A stretch of 64,000 nucleotides of DNA from JAJPKK01 sp963824905 (GCA_963824905.1 CAWGRH010000014.1:544815-608814), one strand, 5' to 3'; counted from the first letter of the stretch, positions 18,784 through 28,168 are shown. Notes: generated by a model from the sequence alone, not told the origin. Numbers and translations: made by a program.

Positions 18784-20637
18784 ATGACAAGCGTGCGTGG
18801 CAAGTTGCTGGCGAGCGTCGCGGCGATGGCGGCGATCGGTTTCGCAGGTTCTGCATCGGCCGACCAGCTGCTGTCCGGCTCGGTCGCATCGGCGTCCGGC
18901 CAGAAGCTCGACGGCGTGCAGATCTCCGCCAAGAAGGAAGGCTCGACCATCACCACGAGCGTCTACACCGATGGGAACGGCGACTACTTCTTCCCGGCCC
19001 TGCCGGACGGCAAGTACAACGTGTGGGCCCAGACGCTAGGCTTCGAGACCTCGAAGGGCCAGGTCGATCTGACGGCCAAGCGCCAGCAGGACTTCAAGCT
19101 CGCCGCGATCACCGATCCGGAGCAGAAGATCAAGCAGATGCCGTCGGAGATGCTCGCGGCCGCGCTGCCGGAGGACACCGAGGCCGATGCGAACATGAAG
19201 CGCATCTTCCACAACCAGTGCACCGGCTGCCACACCCCCGGCTATCCGCTCCAGTTCAAGTTCGATGAGGCCGGCTGGAACAAGATCATCAACCTGATGA
19301 AGTCGGTCGCCGGCACCGGCGAATATCTCGGGCCTAACGCCAAGCCGAACGGCATCATCGAGTTCAACCGCAAGGAACTCGCCGCCTACCTCGCCCGCGC
19401 CCGCGGACCGGGCGAGACCTCGATGAAGTTCCAGGACCGTCCGCGTCCGACCGGCGAGGCCGCACGCGTCGTGTGGCAGACCTATGACGTGCCGCTCAAC
19501 CCGATGACCGGCATGGGCGCCCGCGGCGCCAAATACGCTGTGAACGACGGCTCCGATTGGACCCAGGGCACCCCCTCGAAACTTGGCCAGCTTCCGCATG
19601 ACGGCGCGATGGGTCTCGACGGCAATCTCTACTACACCGTCAACAACCCGAACCCCGACGTGACGCTCGGACGTGTCGACACCAAGACCGGCGAAGTGAA
19701 GTACTTCAAGGTCGATCGCAGGGACGGCAAGTTCGCCTCGACCGCGCACGGCCTCACCCGCGACGGCGAGGGCAACCTGTGGTTCGACGTCAACCCGGGC
19801 CGCCGCAGCCTCGGCAAGTTCGACCCGAAGACCGAGAAGATCAGCGTCTACGAGACGCCGGAGCCGATGTCGCCGCTCGGCGGCGCGGTGACCATGGATG
19901 TCGACGGCAAGGGCCGCATTTGGGCCTCGGCGCCGGACGGCGTCGTGTCGTTCGATCCCAAGACCGAGAAGTTCACCGACTTCAAGTCGATGACGCCGTT
20001 CAAGAACGCCAAGGGCACCAACTCGACCTATGGCGCCGCGGGCGACCGCGACGGCAACGGCTGGTGGGCGCAGATGGCGTTCGACACCATCGGCAAGGCC
20101 GACATGACCACCGGCAAGACCTCGGAGATCACGCTGCCGGAACTCAAGGATGAGATGTCGCGCCTCCCCGAGGCGAAGCGCGCCTTCTATGAGAACTTCG
20201 ACGGCCGCACCAACAACAATCCGCTGCCGTGGTCGCAAGGCCCGCGCCGCATGGGCACCGACAAGAATGCCGACGTGCTGTGGGTCGGAAACTCGTGGGG
20301 CGCGACGCTCGCCAAGATCGACACCAAGACCGGCCAGACGTCGATCATTCCGTTCCCGGACAAGGTCTATCAGCCCTACCACATCGCGGTCGACCAGAAC
20401 CACAATGTGTGGGGCAACCTCTGGACCGCGGACCGGGTCGCGAAGTACGACCCCTCCAAGAACCAGTGGACGATGTTCGACCTGCCGGTGCGCGGCACCG
20501 AAATCCGCCACGTCTCGCTGCTCGAGCGTGACGGCGTGACCAAGGTCATCGTGCCGGTCTACCGCGACAGCAAGATGGGCGTGATGACGCTGCGCAGCGA
20601 CGCCGACATCGCGGCTCTCAAGGCGCAGGCGAAGTAA
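18784..20637 (+). CDS. exported CarboxypepD_reg - haem c - beta-propeller protein
   Basis: A 617-residue protein with three parts. After a signal peptide (1-26, ends SASAD) comes a carboxypeptidase regulatory-like beta-sandwich (about 27-105: SGSVASASGQKLDGVQI...TDGNGDYFFPALPDGKY). A haem-binding segment follows, with CTGCH at 146-150. From about 245 there is a propeller resembling virginiamycin B lyase (Vgb/NHL type), with repeated blades such as LGQLPHDGAMGLDGNLYYT and GKFDPKTEKISVYETPEP. The haem suggests an electron-transfer or quinone-independent dehydrogenase role, not antibiotic lysis. The upstream cytochrome c is the probable partner. Start ATG 18784 has AGGAGGA nine bases before it. 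Confidence 0.8.
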   Translation: MTSVRGKLLASVAAMAAIGFAGSASADQLLSGSVASASGQKLDGVQISAKKEGSTITTSVYTDGNGDYFFPALPDGKYNVWAQTLGFETSKGQVDLTAKRQQDFKLAAITDPEQKIKQMPSEMLAAALPEDTEADANMKRIFHNQCTGCHTPGYPLQFKFDEAGWNKIINLMKSVAGTGEYLGPNAKPNGIIEFNRKELAAYLARARGPGETSMKFQDRPRPTGEAARVVWQTYDVPLNPMTGMGARGAKYAVNDGSDWTQGTPSKLGQLPHDGAMGLDGNLYYTVNNPNPDVTLGRVDTKTGEVKYFKVDRRDGKFASTAHGLTRDGEGNLWFDVNPGRRSLGKFDPKTEKISVYETPEPMSPLGGAVTMDVDGKGRIWASAPDGVVSFDPKTEKFTDFKSMTPFKNAKGTNSTYGAAGDRDGNGWWAQMAFDTIGKADMTTGKTSEITLPELKDEMSRLPEAKRAFYENFDGRTNNNPLPWSQGPRRMGTDKNADVLWVGNSWGATLAKIDTKTGQTSIIPFPDKVYQPYHIAVDQNHNVWGNLWTADRVAKYDPSKNQWTMFDLPVRGTEIRHVSLLERDGVTKVIVPVYRDSKMGVMTLRSDADIAALKAQAK

Positions 20638-20662
20638 CGCCGGCTGCTCCTCGTATCTGAGG

Positions 20663-20694
20663 ACCGGGCCCCGGAAGCGGGGCCCGGTTTTTTT
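20663..20694 (+). terminator. rho-independent terminator of the cytochrome/propeller operon
   Basis: Perfect 11-bp stem ACCGGGCCCCG / CGGGGCCCGGT with tetraloop GAAG, followed by a run of seven T residues, 26 bases after the stop codon. Confidence 0.95.
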
Positions 20695-20760
20695 ATGGTG
20701 CCGTCATTCCGGGGGCGGCGAACGGGAGCGGTTTGGCGAGGGCGTCACGCTCAAATGCGC

Positions 20761-20849
20761 GTCATCGCCGGGCTTGTCCCGGCGACCCCGATCATGTGGC
20801 ACGGCCGTGCCTCGTTAAGCGGGGTGGCCGGGTCAAGCCCGGCCATGAC
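20761..20849. repeat. palindromic intergenic repeat, family A copy 2
   Basis: GTCATCGCCGGGCTTGTCCC on the left mirrors GGTCAAGCCCGGCCATGAC on the right, with the shared GCACGGCCGTGCC centre. It lies between convergent genes. Confidence 0.85.
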
Positions 20850-20882
20850 TCAAGATTTAGGTGGCGCGAGTAAGTCACCCCC

Positions 20883-22484
20883 TCAGTCGTACACCGTCTC
20901 AACATAGTGGTCGGAATCCACCACCGCCTCGATCACGGTCGGGCCGTCGGCGGCAAGTGCTGCGGCCATCGCGGCGGCGAGGGCGTCGGCGGAACGCACG
21001 CCATGCGCCGGCACGCCGAAGTAATGCGCGGGGGGCTCGCGGTATTCCTCCTCCTGCAGGGCGGTGCCGTAGAGCGGAAACTGGCGGCGGATCTGCTTGA
21101 CCTTGATCAGTGCCAGCCAGCGGTCGTCGAGGACGACGACCGGGAGCGCAAGACCGAGCCGCTTTGCCACCGCGACCTCGCCGCAGGTCATCTGGAAGCA
21201 GCCGTCGCCGATGAGGCAGACGACGGGTAAGTCCGGTCGCGCGAGCTTCGCGGCGATGGCGCCCGGCAGGCCGAAGCCCATCGAGGACCAGCCGTTGGTG
21301 ATGTGGAACGTCTTCGGCGCATGCGCCGTCCACTGGCTCGCGATCTGATGGGTGTGGGCGCCGACGTCGAACGAGAGGATACCGTTCGCCGGCAGCGCGC
21401 GGCGCACCGCATCGATCGCCGCATGGGCGGTGAACGCCGCGCTCGCCGGCCGCAGCGCCGCTGCAAACGCCTTGCGGTGATCGGCAAGCGTCGCGGGCGT
21501 CCATGCATTCGCAGATTTCGGCGCCGCAGCGAGCATCTCGAGTGCGGCGTCGAGATCGCCGGTGACCTCGTGCAAGAGCTTCACCCCCGGCGCGACATCG
21601 GCGCGCTCGATGTCGATCTGGAGGAGCGGCACATCGCCGATCCACGCCTCGTATTCGACCTCGATCGTGTCGTAGCCGATGCCGACGATGAGATCGGCGC
21701 TGCGCAGCAAGCGCCGCTGCACCTGCCGGCAGGCGCGCTCGATGCAGCCGATCGCGAGGGGATGATCGTCGTCGATCATTCCCTTGGCCATGGTGGTGGT
21801 GGCGAACGGCAGCGCGTGGCGCTCGACAAAGCGTTGCAGCCGGGCGGGATCGGCGATCCGCATCGCCGACGAGCCGATCACGGCGACCGGCCGCTTCGCC
21901 GCCGCGATCAGCTCCGCGGCGCGCGCGAGCGTAGCTTCGCCCGGCGGGGCGAGCGCGCGCACCGCGGCCAGCGCCGGCACCGGCTCTTTGGCAGGGGCGA
22001 GCGCGACGTCCTCCGGCAGGTCGAGATGCACCGGCCCCTGCGGCGGCGTGAGCGCGAGCGCGATCGCCGCGCTCAGCGTTTCGCCGACGCGTCCCTTTTC
22101 GAGGCGGAACGTGCCCTTGGTGATCGGCGCGAACAGGGCGTGGTGGTCGATCCACATCTGGATGCGGCGGCCGAGCTGCTCGGTGACGAGATTGCAGGTG
22201 AGCGCGATCATCGGCGAGCGGTCGAGGTAAGCGCAGCCGACGCCGGTCGCGAGATTGGTTGCGCCGGGTCCGAGCGTCGCGATGGCGAGGCCCGGGCGGC
22301 CGGTCATCCGCCCGGTGACGTCGGCGGCAAAGCCCGCCGAGCCTTCATGGGCGGTGAGGACGAAATCGACCCCGCCTTTGCGCATCGCCTCTATCAGCGG
22401 CAGCACGTTGCCGCTCGGAATGCCGAAGCCGCGGTCGATGCCGGCCGCCTTGAGGGTCGCGACGATCAGGTCAGCATTGTTCAT
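20883..22484 (-). CDS. ThDP-dependent enzyme (acetolactate synthase-like)
   Basis: A 533-residue protein of the thiamine-diphosphate POX/AHAS family. The cofactor-activating Glu lies in TAHEGSAGFAADVTGR near residue 50. The central FAD/NAD-like domain follows, and the ThDP/metal motif is GDGCFQMTCGEVAVAKRL with a divergent tail LDDRW. Substrates in this family vary (pyruvate, benzoylformate, oxalyl-CoA, sulphoacetaldehyde) and cannot be fixed here. The internal ATG 22484 (MNNADLIVATLKAAG) is the canonical start; the longer frame runs into the divergent CinA-type gene's leader. Start-to-start distance to that gene is 97 bases. Confidence 0.83.
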   Translation of the reverse strand: MNNADLIVATLKAAGIDRGFGIPSGNVLPLIEAMRKGGVDFVLTAHEGSAGFAADVTGRMTGRPGLAIATLGPGATNLATGVGCAYLDRSPMIALTCNLVTEQLGRRIQMWIDHHALFAPITKGTFRLEKGRVGETLSAAIALALTPPQGPVHLDLPEDVALAPAKEPVPALAAVRALAPPGEATLARAAELIAAAKRPVAVIGSSAMRIADPARLQRFVERHALPFATTTMAKGMIDDDHPLAIGCIERACRQVQRRLLRSADLIVGIGYDTIEVEYEAWIGDVPLLQIDIERADVAPGVKLLHEVTGDLDAALEMLAAAPKSANAWTPATLADHRKAFAAALRPASAAFTAHAAIDAVRRALPANGILSFDVGAHTHQIASQWTAHAPKTFHITNGWSSMGFGLPGAIAAKLARPDLPVVCLIGDGCFQMTCGEVAVAKRLGLALPVVVLDDRWLALIKVKQIRRQFPLYGTALQEEEYREPPAHYFGVPAHGVRSADALAAAMAAALAADGPTVIEAVVDSDHYVETVYD

Positions 22485-22581
22485 GGATCTTTGCCCGGTT
22501 CGCCGCGGGCCATATCGCATTTTCGCCGCCACTGATAGAGCGCGATCGCGGTACAATGCGCGCCGTGCAAGGGAGTGCCTC

Positions 22582-23070
22582 ATGCAGGAGCTGGTGAAAC
22601 GGGCGGGCGAGCTTGCTGCCCGGTTGAAGGCGGGAAATTACACCGTCGCGGTCGCGGAATCCTCGACCGGCGGAATGCTCTCGGCCGCGCTGCTCGCTGT
22701 GCCCGGCGCGTCGGCCTATTTCATCGGCGGCGCCGTGGTCTATACCCGCGCGTCGCGCCGCGTGTTGCTCGGCATCACGGATGAGGCGATGGCCGGGATG
22801 CGGCCCTCGACCGAGGCCTATGCGTTACTCGTCGCGCGCACCGCGCGCGAAAAGTTTGCGACCACCTGGGCGCTCGGCGAGACCGGCGCGGCCGGCCCGA
22901 CCGGCAACCGCTACGGCGACGCCTCCGGCCACAGTTGCATCGCCGTCGCCGGCCCGGTCGAGCGCGCGATCACGCTCGAGACCGGCAGCACCGACCGCTT
23001 CGCCAACATGGAGGCCTTCACCGCGGCGGCGCTGGATCTGCTGATGCATGCGATCGAGGCAGCGCCGTAA
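22582..23070 (+). CDS. CinA C-terminal-domain family protein (nicotinamide-nucleotide amidohydrolase-like)
   Basis: A 162-residue stand-alone CinA C-terminal domain. Signature words are VAVAESSTGGMLSAALLAVPGAS, YFIGGAVVYT and GETGAAGPTGNRYGD. PncC-type members deamidate NMN to recycle NAD; others have no known substrate. ATG 22582 has GGGAG nine bases upstream. It diverges from the ThDP-enzyme gene and is followed by dense palindromic repeats. Confidence 0.85.
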   Translation: MQELVKRAGELAARLKAGNYTVAVAESSTGGMLSAALLAVPGASAYFIGGAVVYTRASRRVLLGITDEAMAGMRPSTEAYALLVARTAREKFATTWALGETGAAGPTGNRYGDASGHSCIAVAGPVERAITLETGSTDRFANMEAFTAAALDLLMHAIEAAP

Positions 23071-23077
23071 GGTTTCG

Positions 23078-23115
23078 TCATTCCGGGGCGCGCCTAAGCG
23101 CGAACCCGGAATCCA
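23078..23115. repeat. short palindromic repeat after the CinA-type gene
   Basis: TCATTCCGGGGCGCG... followed by GCGCGAACCCGGAATCC forms an imperfect stem. It is the first of three adjacent elements (this, the family B repeat and the intron). Confidence 0.6.
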
Positions 23116-23138
23116 GGCTTGCTGCTTCGCCCAGCACT

Positions 23139-23253
23139 GTCGTTGCCCGGCTTGACCGGGCAATACAGTAACCCCTGTGTTTTGTCGTGGGAGGGACTTT
23201 GCCCCACCAAGAGTCCGGTGGTTATTGGATCGCCCGGTCAAGCCGGGCGATGA
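23139..23253. repeat. palindromic intergenic repeat, family B copy 2, abutting the intron
   Basis: Left arm GTCGTTGCCCGGCTTGACC, right arm GGTCAAGCCGGGCGATGA, middle containing AGTCCGGTGGTT as in the copy at 5627-5738. The right end lacks the final C found in that copy and is followed at once by the predicted 5' end of the group II intron. Confidence 0.8.
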
Positions 23254-24003
23254 GTGCGTCCGTGAGTTCGTGATGTCAGCACGGTGGGAGTCTGTGCCAT
23301 GTGAAGTCACCGCACACGTAGCTGACGGCAACTGCGTCGCCGCGAGGCGGGGTGGAGAGCAGCCGGAGGCGAACCGACAGCCCGTAGGATGACGAACCCG
23401 AATTCGGCGGCGTGCAGAGGCGAGCTTGCTCATTGATGGCGAAGTCTGGCCCGCGAGGGCCGACCGGTGGCACGAGGTGATAGGCACGTGACCGCCGGGC
23501 TGCATAACGTGGTTGGGGACGGGATGCCGGGAAGGCAGACGAACGGAACGGAGAGACCTTGTTGGCGTGTGCGAGTCGGCAAGGAGTCAGAGCCCGCATA
23601 GTACCGATGTGGTCTGGTGCACGGACCATGAGAGGAGGGGCTAGCAAAACCCCGTCCGAGGGAAGGCAGGGCAGGAAGGTGGATGCGTGAAGACCAAACC
23701 GGAGCAGAGCAGCACCGCGAGTGCCGAAAAGGCTAAGCAATGGTTGCAGAGATCCAGACGACAGACGCAACTGGGCGGGGATCGAAGCCGAGGCGTGGAC
23801 CGATCGCATGCTGTCGGCGCTGGGCAACGGCGTCAAAGGGGAAACTAGCCTTCTTCGCGAATGCCAGGCGGGTCGCGTTTCACACCGCTTGGCAAGCAGC
23901 GAGACAGTCTCGATGAAGAAACCACCGACTGGAGAGCCGTATGCGGGAAAACCGCACGTACGGTTCGGAGGGAGGGGAGGCCAACGCCTTCCCTACCCCT
24001 ATC
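23254..24003 (+). mobile_element. degenerate group II intron with most of its ORF deleted
   Basis: The 3' part holds a canonical domain V at 23934-23966: GAGCCGT, ATGCGG, loop GAAA, CCGCACGTACGG, TTC. The catalytic AGC and two-part stem are intact. Next comes a domain VI hairpin (GGGAGGGGAGGCC / CCTTCCCTACCCC) and the 3' end TATC at 24000-24003. The 5' end is placed at GTGCG (23254), followed by domain I-like words such as GGAGAGCAGCCGGAGGCGAACC. A remnant of the intron protein lies at 23687-23848. At about 750 nt it is far too short to hold a reverse transcriptase gene. The family is firm; the exact 5' end is a prediction. Confidence 0.85.
23687..23848 (+). pseudogene. remnant of group II intron reverse transcriptase, N-terminus only
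   Basis: From GTG 23687 the frame reads KTKPEQSSTASAEKAKQWLQ, like the extreme N-terminus of intron-encoded proteins. After a frame change the expected continuation WTDRMLSALGNGVKG appears (to about 23840). The reverse-transcriptase, maturase and endonuclease regions are missing altogether, and intron 3' structure follows within 90 bases. The copy cannot make a maturase, so splicing or mobility would need one in trans. Confidence 0.7.
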
Positions 24004-24104
24004 AGTCAATGCGAAATAACGAAGCACAGCGGCGCATCTGTCGCGGTTTCTGCCGCACACAAAAATGCTCTAACATCGCCCAAACATCCGTCGGGAGGAC
24101 TCTC

Positions 24105-25781
24105 ATGAAACCCATCGTGCTGGTCGCGGCGCTGGTCGCCGTGGTCACGGCGAGTGCCGCGCAGGCGCAGAGCGCCGATGCGATCCTCGTCAACGGCAAG
24201 GTGATCACGCTCGATCCGCGCTCCTCGGTGGCGCAGGCGATCGCCATCCGCGACGGCAAGGTGCTCGCGACCGGCAGCGACGAGGATGTCCGCAAGCGCG
24301 CCGATGCGCACACAAAGGTCGTCGACCTCGGCGGCCGCACCGTGATCCCCGGTTTGATGGATTCCCACATCCACGCGCTGCGTGCCGGCCTCACCTACTC
24401 CGTCGAGGTGAGCTGGATCGGGGTGCCGAGCCTCGCCAAGGGCCTCGACATCATCCGCGAGGCGGCGCGCACCGCGAAGCCCGGCGCCTGGATCAAGATC
24501 GGCGGCGGCTGGACCGAGCTGCAGTTTCCCGAGAAGCGTGGACCGACGGTTGCCGAGCTCGTTGCCGCCGCGCCCGACCGACCCGTCTATGTTCAGCGGC
24601 TGTACAACACCGCCTGGATTACGCCGGCCGGCATCAAGCTGATGGGCCTCACCCCCGAGACGAAGATCCCCGGCGGCAAGGCGGAGATGGACGACGCCGG
24701 CAACCTCACCGGCGTGTTCACCGGCGTCAACGCCACCTTCAACTTCTTCACCGCCAAGATTCCCGCGCCGACCTTCGAGGAGCAGCTCGCCGGTACGAAG
24801 AAGTATTTCCGCGAGCTCAACCGGCTCGGCATGACCGCGGTCAACGACTTCCCCGGCGGCGGCATGCTGCCGGAGCATTTCCGCGCGGTGCAGACGCTGT
24901 GGCAGAACGGCGAGCAGAGCTTGCGCGTGACGTTCCACATCTCGGCCGACCGGCTCGCCGACTTCAAGGCGCTCACCGCGTTCACGCCGATGAATTTCGG
25001 CGACGACTGGCTGCGCTACCGCGGCATCGGCAAATCGCTCACCCGCGGCATCTATGACGGCTCGACCGTAGGGTTGCCTTACAACCCCTCCGACCAGGAC
25101 CGCGCCGAGTTCTGCGAGGTCGCGCGGTGGGCCGCAGAGCACGGCATCAGCGTCCACCAGCATGCGGCGAGCGACAAGGCGGCTTCATTGATCCTCGACT
25201 GCTACGAGGCGGTGAACAAGGAATTTCCTATTCTCCCGCTGCGCTGGCAGATGGCGCACATGGAGAACGCCTCGGTCGATACCTTGCGGCGGATGAAAGC
25301 GCTCGGCATGGGCTGGGCGGTGCAAGACCGCCTGCTCTATTCCGGCGGCATCGTCGCCAAGGCGCTGGGGCCCGAGGGCTCGAAGCGCGCGCCGCCGATC
25401 ATGACCGGCCTCAAGATGGGCCTTCCCGTCGCCGGCGGCACCGATTCCGACCAGGTCGCGCCGTACAGTCCGATGGTGTCGCTGCGCTGGCTTCTCGACG
25501 GCAAGGTGATCGATGGCATGCCGATGCGCGGGCCGGAGGAGACACCCTCGCGGGAAGAGGCGTTGCGGATGTATTCGGCGAACGCCGCCTGGTTCACCTT
25601 CGATGAGGCGACGCGCGGCACGCTCGAGCCCGGCAGATATGCCGATCTCGCCGTGCTCTCCGATGATTACATGGCGGTGCCGGTAGAGAAGGTCGGCGAG
25701 CTCGTGTCGCTGCTCACCATCGTCGGCGGCAAGGCCGTGTATGGCGACGGCCCGTTCGCTGCGCTGGAGGGCAAGCTTTAG
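24105..25781 (+). CDS. exported amidohydrolase, YtcJ-like (family 3)
   Basis: A 558-residue metal-dependent hydrolase. Residues 1-22 form a signal peptide (ends AQAQS). The opening strand ADAILVNGKVITLDP and the metal-binding HxH in MDSHIHALR (near residue 88) are typical, as are later HQHAASDK, the Asp-containing GGTDSDQ and the C-terminal GRYADLAVLSDD. YtcJ-like enzymes act on amide, imide or lactone bonds; the substrate is unknown. ATG 24105 has GGGAGGA eight bases upstream. The group II intron ends about 100 bases before the start, so its promoter is either very short or inside the intron or repeat region. Confidence 0.87.
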   Translation: MKPIVLVAALVAVVTASAAQAQSADAILVNGKVITLDPRSSVAQAIAIRDGKVLATGSDEDVRKRADAHTKVVDLGGRTVIPGLMDSHIHALRAGLTYSVEVSWIGVPSLAKGLDIIREAARTAKPGAWIKIGGGWTELQFPEKRGPTVAELVAAAPDRPVYVQRLYNTAWITPAGIKLMGLTPETKIPGGKAEMDDAGNLTGVFTGVNATFNFFTAKIPAPTFEEQLAGTKKYFRELNRLGMTAVNDFPGGGMLPEHFRAVQTLWQNGEQSLRVTFHISADRLADFKALTAFTPMNFGDDWLRYRGIGKSLTRGIYDGSTVGLPYNPSDQDRAEFCEVARWAAEHGISVHQHAASDKAASLILDCYEAVNKEFPILPLRWQMAHMENASVDTLRRMKALGMGWAVQDRLLYSGGIVAKALGPEGSKRAPPIMTGLKMGLPVAGGTDSDQVAPYSPMVSLRWLLDGKVIDGMPMRGPEETPSREEALRMYSANAAWFTFDEATRGTLEPGRYADLAVLSDDYMAVPVEKVGELVSLLTIVGGKAVYGDGPFAALEGKL

Positions 25782-25823
25782 AGGGCGGCCTAACGCGGCG
25801 TCTCGTCCCTGCCCGCGAGCGCG

Positions 25824-25929
25824 CTCCCTCCCCCTGAAAGGGGGAGGGTTGGGGTGGGGGTCCGCTAACTCGCCCCATTCGTTGCCGCCCGCGACCCCCT
25901 CCCCCGCCCTCCCCCTTTCAGGGAGGGAG
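25824..25929. repeat. long GC-skewed inverted repeat with G-quadruplex motifs
   Basis: The left arm 25824-25862 (CTCCCTCCCCCTGAAAGG...GGGGTGGGGGTC) and right arm 25893-25929 (GACCCCCTCCCCC...TTTCAGGGAGGGAG) are near-perfect inverted copies with about 30 bases between. Each arm carries its own hairpin around GAAAG/CTTTC. The left arm has four closely spaced G tracts (5, 3, 4, 5) on the plus strand, and the right arm has the mirror on the minus strand. It lies between convergent genes and may end transcription of both. Confidence 0.75.
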
Positions 25930-25959
25930 AAGCGAGCGGCCTCATTCGCTTTGGGCCCC

Positions 25960-28168
25960 TCACGCCGCCTTGTCGCGCGCGGGCGGCGCGAAACGGCCGT
26001 AGAAGGTCTCGTCCTGCGCCGCCATGTCGAGGAGAAGCGGCGACGGCTTGAAGCGCGGCCCGCATTTCATCGCGAGCTCTTCGCAGCGGGCAACGAAGCG
26101 CGCGGTGCCCATCATGTCGATGTAGGAGAGCGTGCCGCCGGAGAACGGCGCGAAGCCGAAGCCGAGGATCGAGCCGACGTCGGCCTCGCGCACGTCGGTG
26201 AGCACGCCTTCCTCGAAGCAGCGCGCGGTCTCGAGCGCCTGGATGACGAGCAGCCGGTCCTTGAGCTCGGAGACGTCGACGGTGTCGGGGTCGAGCTTCG
26301 TCGCCTGCAAATCGGCAAGCCCCGGCCACAGCCGCTTCTCGCCGCGGTCCGGATAGTCGTAAAAGCCCTTGCCGTTCTTGCGGCCGTAGCGGCTACGTTT
26401 CTCGACAAGCTCGGAGAGCAGCTCCTTCTGCGCGAGATCGATGGCGCCCGCGCCGAGATCGGCCTCGGTGGCTTTCACGATCTTCCAGGCAAGATCGACG
26501 GCGACCTCGTCGGTGAGCGCGAGCGGGCCGACCGGCATGCCGGCCATGCGGCCGACATTCTCGATCATCGCTGCCGGCACGCCCCCGGTGAGCATCAGGT
26601 GGCCCTCGCGCAGATAAGTGCCGACGACGCGCGAGGTGTAGAAGCCGCGCGAATCGTTGACCACGATGGGCGTTTTGCGGATCGCGCGCACATAGTCGAG
26701 CGCGCTGGCGAGTGCGGCGTCGCCGGTCTCCTTGCCGCGGATGATCTCGACCAGCATCATCCGCTCGACCGGCGAGAAGAAATGGATGCCGATGAAGCGC
26801 GAAGGGTCGGCAAAGCCTTTGGCGAGCGAGGTGATCGGCAGGGTCGAAGTGTTGGAGGCGAAGATGACTGCCCGGCTTGAGCGCGACTTGCGCCTTTGCA
26901 TAGGTTTCGGCCTTCACCTTGCGGTCCTCGAACACGGCTTCGATCACGAGGTCGCAATCGGCGAGCGCGGCATAGTCGGCGGTCGCGGTGATGCGCGCGA
27001 TGAGCGCGTCGCGCTCCGCGGCAGTGGCGCGGCCGCGGTTGATCTGGTCGCCGATGAGCTTTGCCGAATGGGCCTTGCCGCGCTCGGCGGTCTCCTGGTC
27101 GCGGTCGATCAGCACGACGTCGATGCCGGCGAGTGCGGTGACATAGCCGACGCTCGCCCCCATGAAGCCGGCGCCGATGATGCCGACGCGCTTCGGCGTG
27201 CTGCGCGGCAGGTCAGGCCGGCGTGCGCCCTTGTTGAGCTCCTGCATCGACACGAACAGCGAGCGCATCATCGCCGCCGCTTGCGGTGAGCGCAGGATTT
27301 TCGCGAACCAGCGGGATTCCACACGCAGCGCGAGGTCGAACGGCAGTTGCAGGCCCTCGTAGACGACCTGGAGGATCGCCCGTGCCGCAGGATAATTGTC
27401 GTAGGTCTCGCGCCGGTAGATCGCGTTCGCCGCCGGGAAAGTCATCATGCCGGTTTTGGAATAGACGGCGCCGCCCGGCGGCTTGAAGCCGTCAAGGTCC
27501 CACGGGTTCTTGGCCTTGCCGCCGGCCTTGATCCAATCCTTGGCCGCCTTCACGAGGTCGTCGGGCGGTACGATCGCGTCGATCAGTTTCATTGCCCGCG
27601 CGCGCTCGACCTTGATCTGGTCGCCCTTGAGAAGGAACTGCAGCGCGTCGGCTGGCGGCAGCATGCGGGCGATGCGCGTCGTGCCGCCGGCGCCTGGAAA
27701 CAGCCCGACCTTGATCTCCGGCAGCCCGAGACGCGTCTGCGGATTCTGCGACGCGACCCGGTGGTGGCAGGCGAGCGCGAGCTCGAAGCCGCCGCCGACC
27801 GCGGTGCCGTTGATGGCGGCGACCCACGGCTTGCCGCAGGTCTCGATCCGCCGATAGAGCAGCGAGAGCTTGCGGCTTTCCTCGAACAAGCGGGCCGCCG
27901 CCTGCTCCTCGCCGTCGCCGGGAAGCTTCCGGAAGCTGCGGCCGAGCGACTCGAGGAGCGTGAGATCGGCGCCAGCGCAGAAGGTGTCCTTGCCCGAGGT
28001 GATCACCACGCCCTTCACGGCAGCGTCACCGGCAAGCTGCTCCACCAGCGCCGCGAGCTGCTGGATCGCCTCGAGCGAGATCAGGTTCATCGAGCGGCCC
28101 GGCACGTCCCAGGTGATGAGGGCGATGCCGTCGCTGTCGAGATCGACCTTGAAGTTGGCGTAGCTCAT
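25960..28168 (-). pseudogene. enoyl-CoA hydratase / 3-hydroxyacyl-CoA dehydrogenase (FadJ-like), frameshifted
   Basis: Together about 735 residues, the size of the multifunctional alpha-subunit of beta-oxidation. The hydratase half has GADLTLLES, GTAVGGGFELALACHH and LPEIKVGLFPGAGGT. The dehydrogenase half has the NAD site VGIIGAGFMGASVGY, then IHFFSPVERMMLVEIIRG and GRKNGKGFYDY. The frame breaks near 26868, within the ALKPG...VIFASNTST segment. One extra A, or two lost bases, separates a 5' part (28168 to about 26868) from a 3' part that continues perfectly to 25960. With only one lesion and both halves otherwise intact, a sequencing error is quite possible. ATG 28168 has GGAG upstream. Confidence 0.85.

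Noticed and set aside
19036..20511. 491-codon open frame on the minus strand
   Set aside because: Antisense shadow of the haem/propeller gene.
18784..20637. virginiamycin B lyase (antibiotic resistance)
   Set aside because: The propeller resembles Vgb, but the haem-binding segment, the N-terminal beta domain and the cytochrome neighbour point to electron transfer.
21303..22535. 410-codon open frame on the plus strand
   Set aside because: Antisense shadow of the ThDP-enzyme gene.
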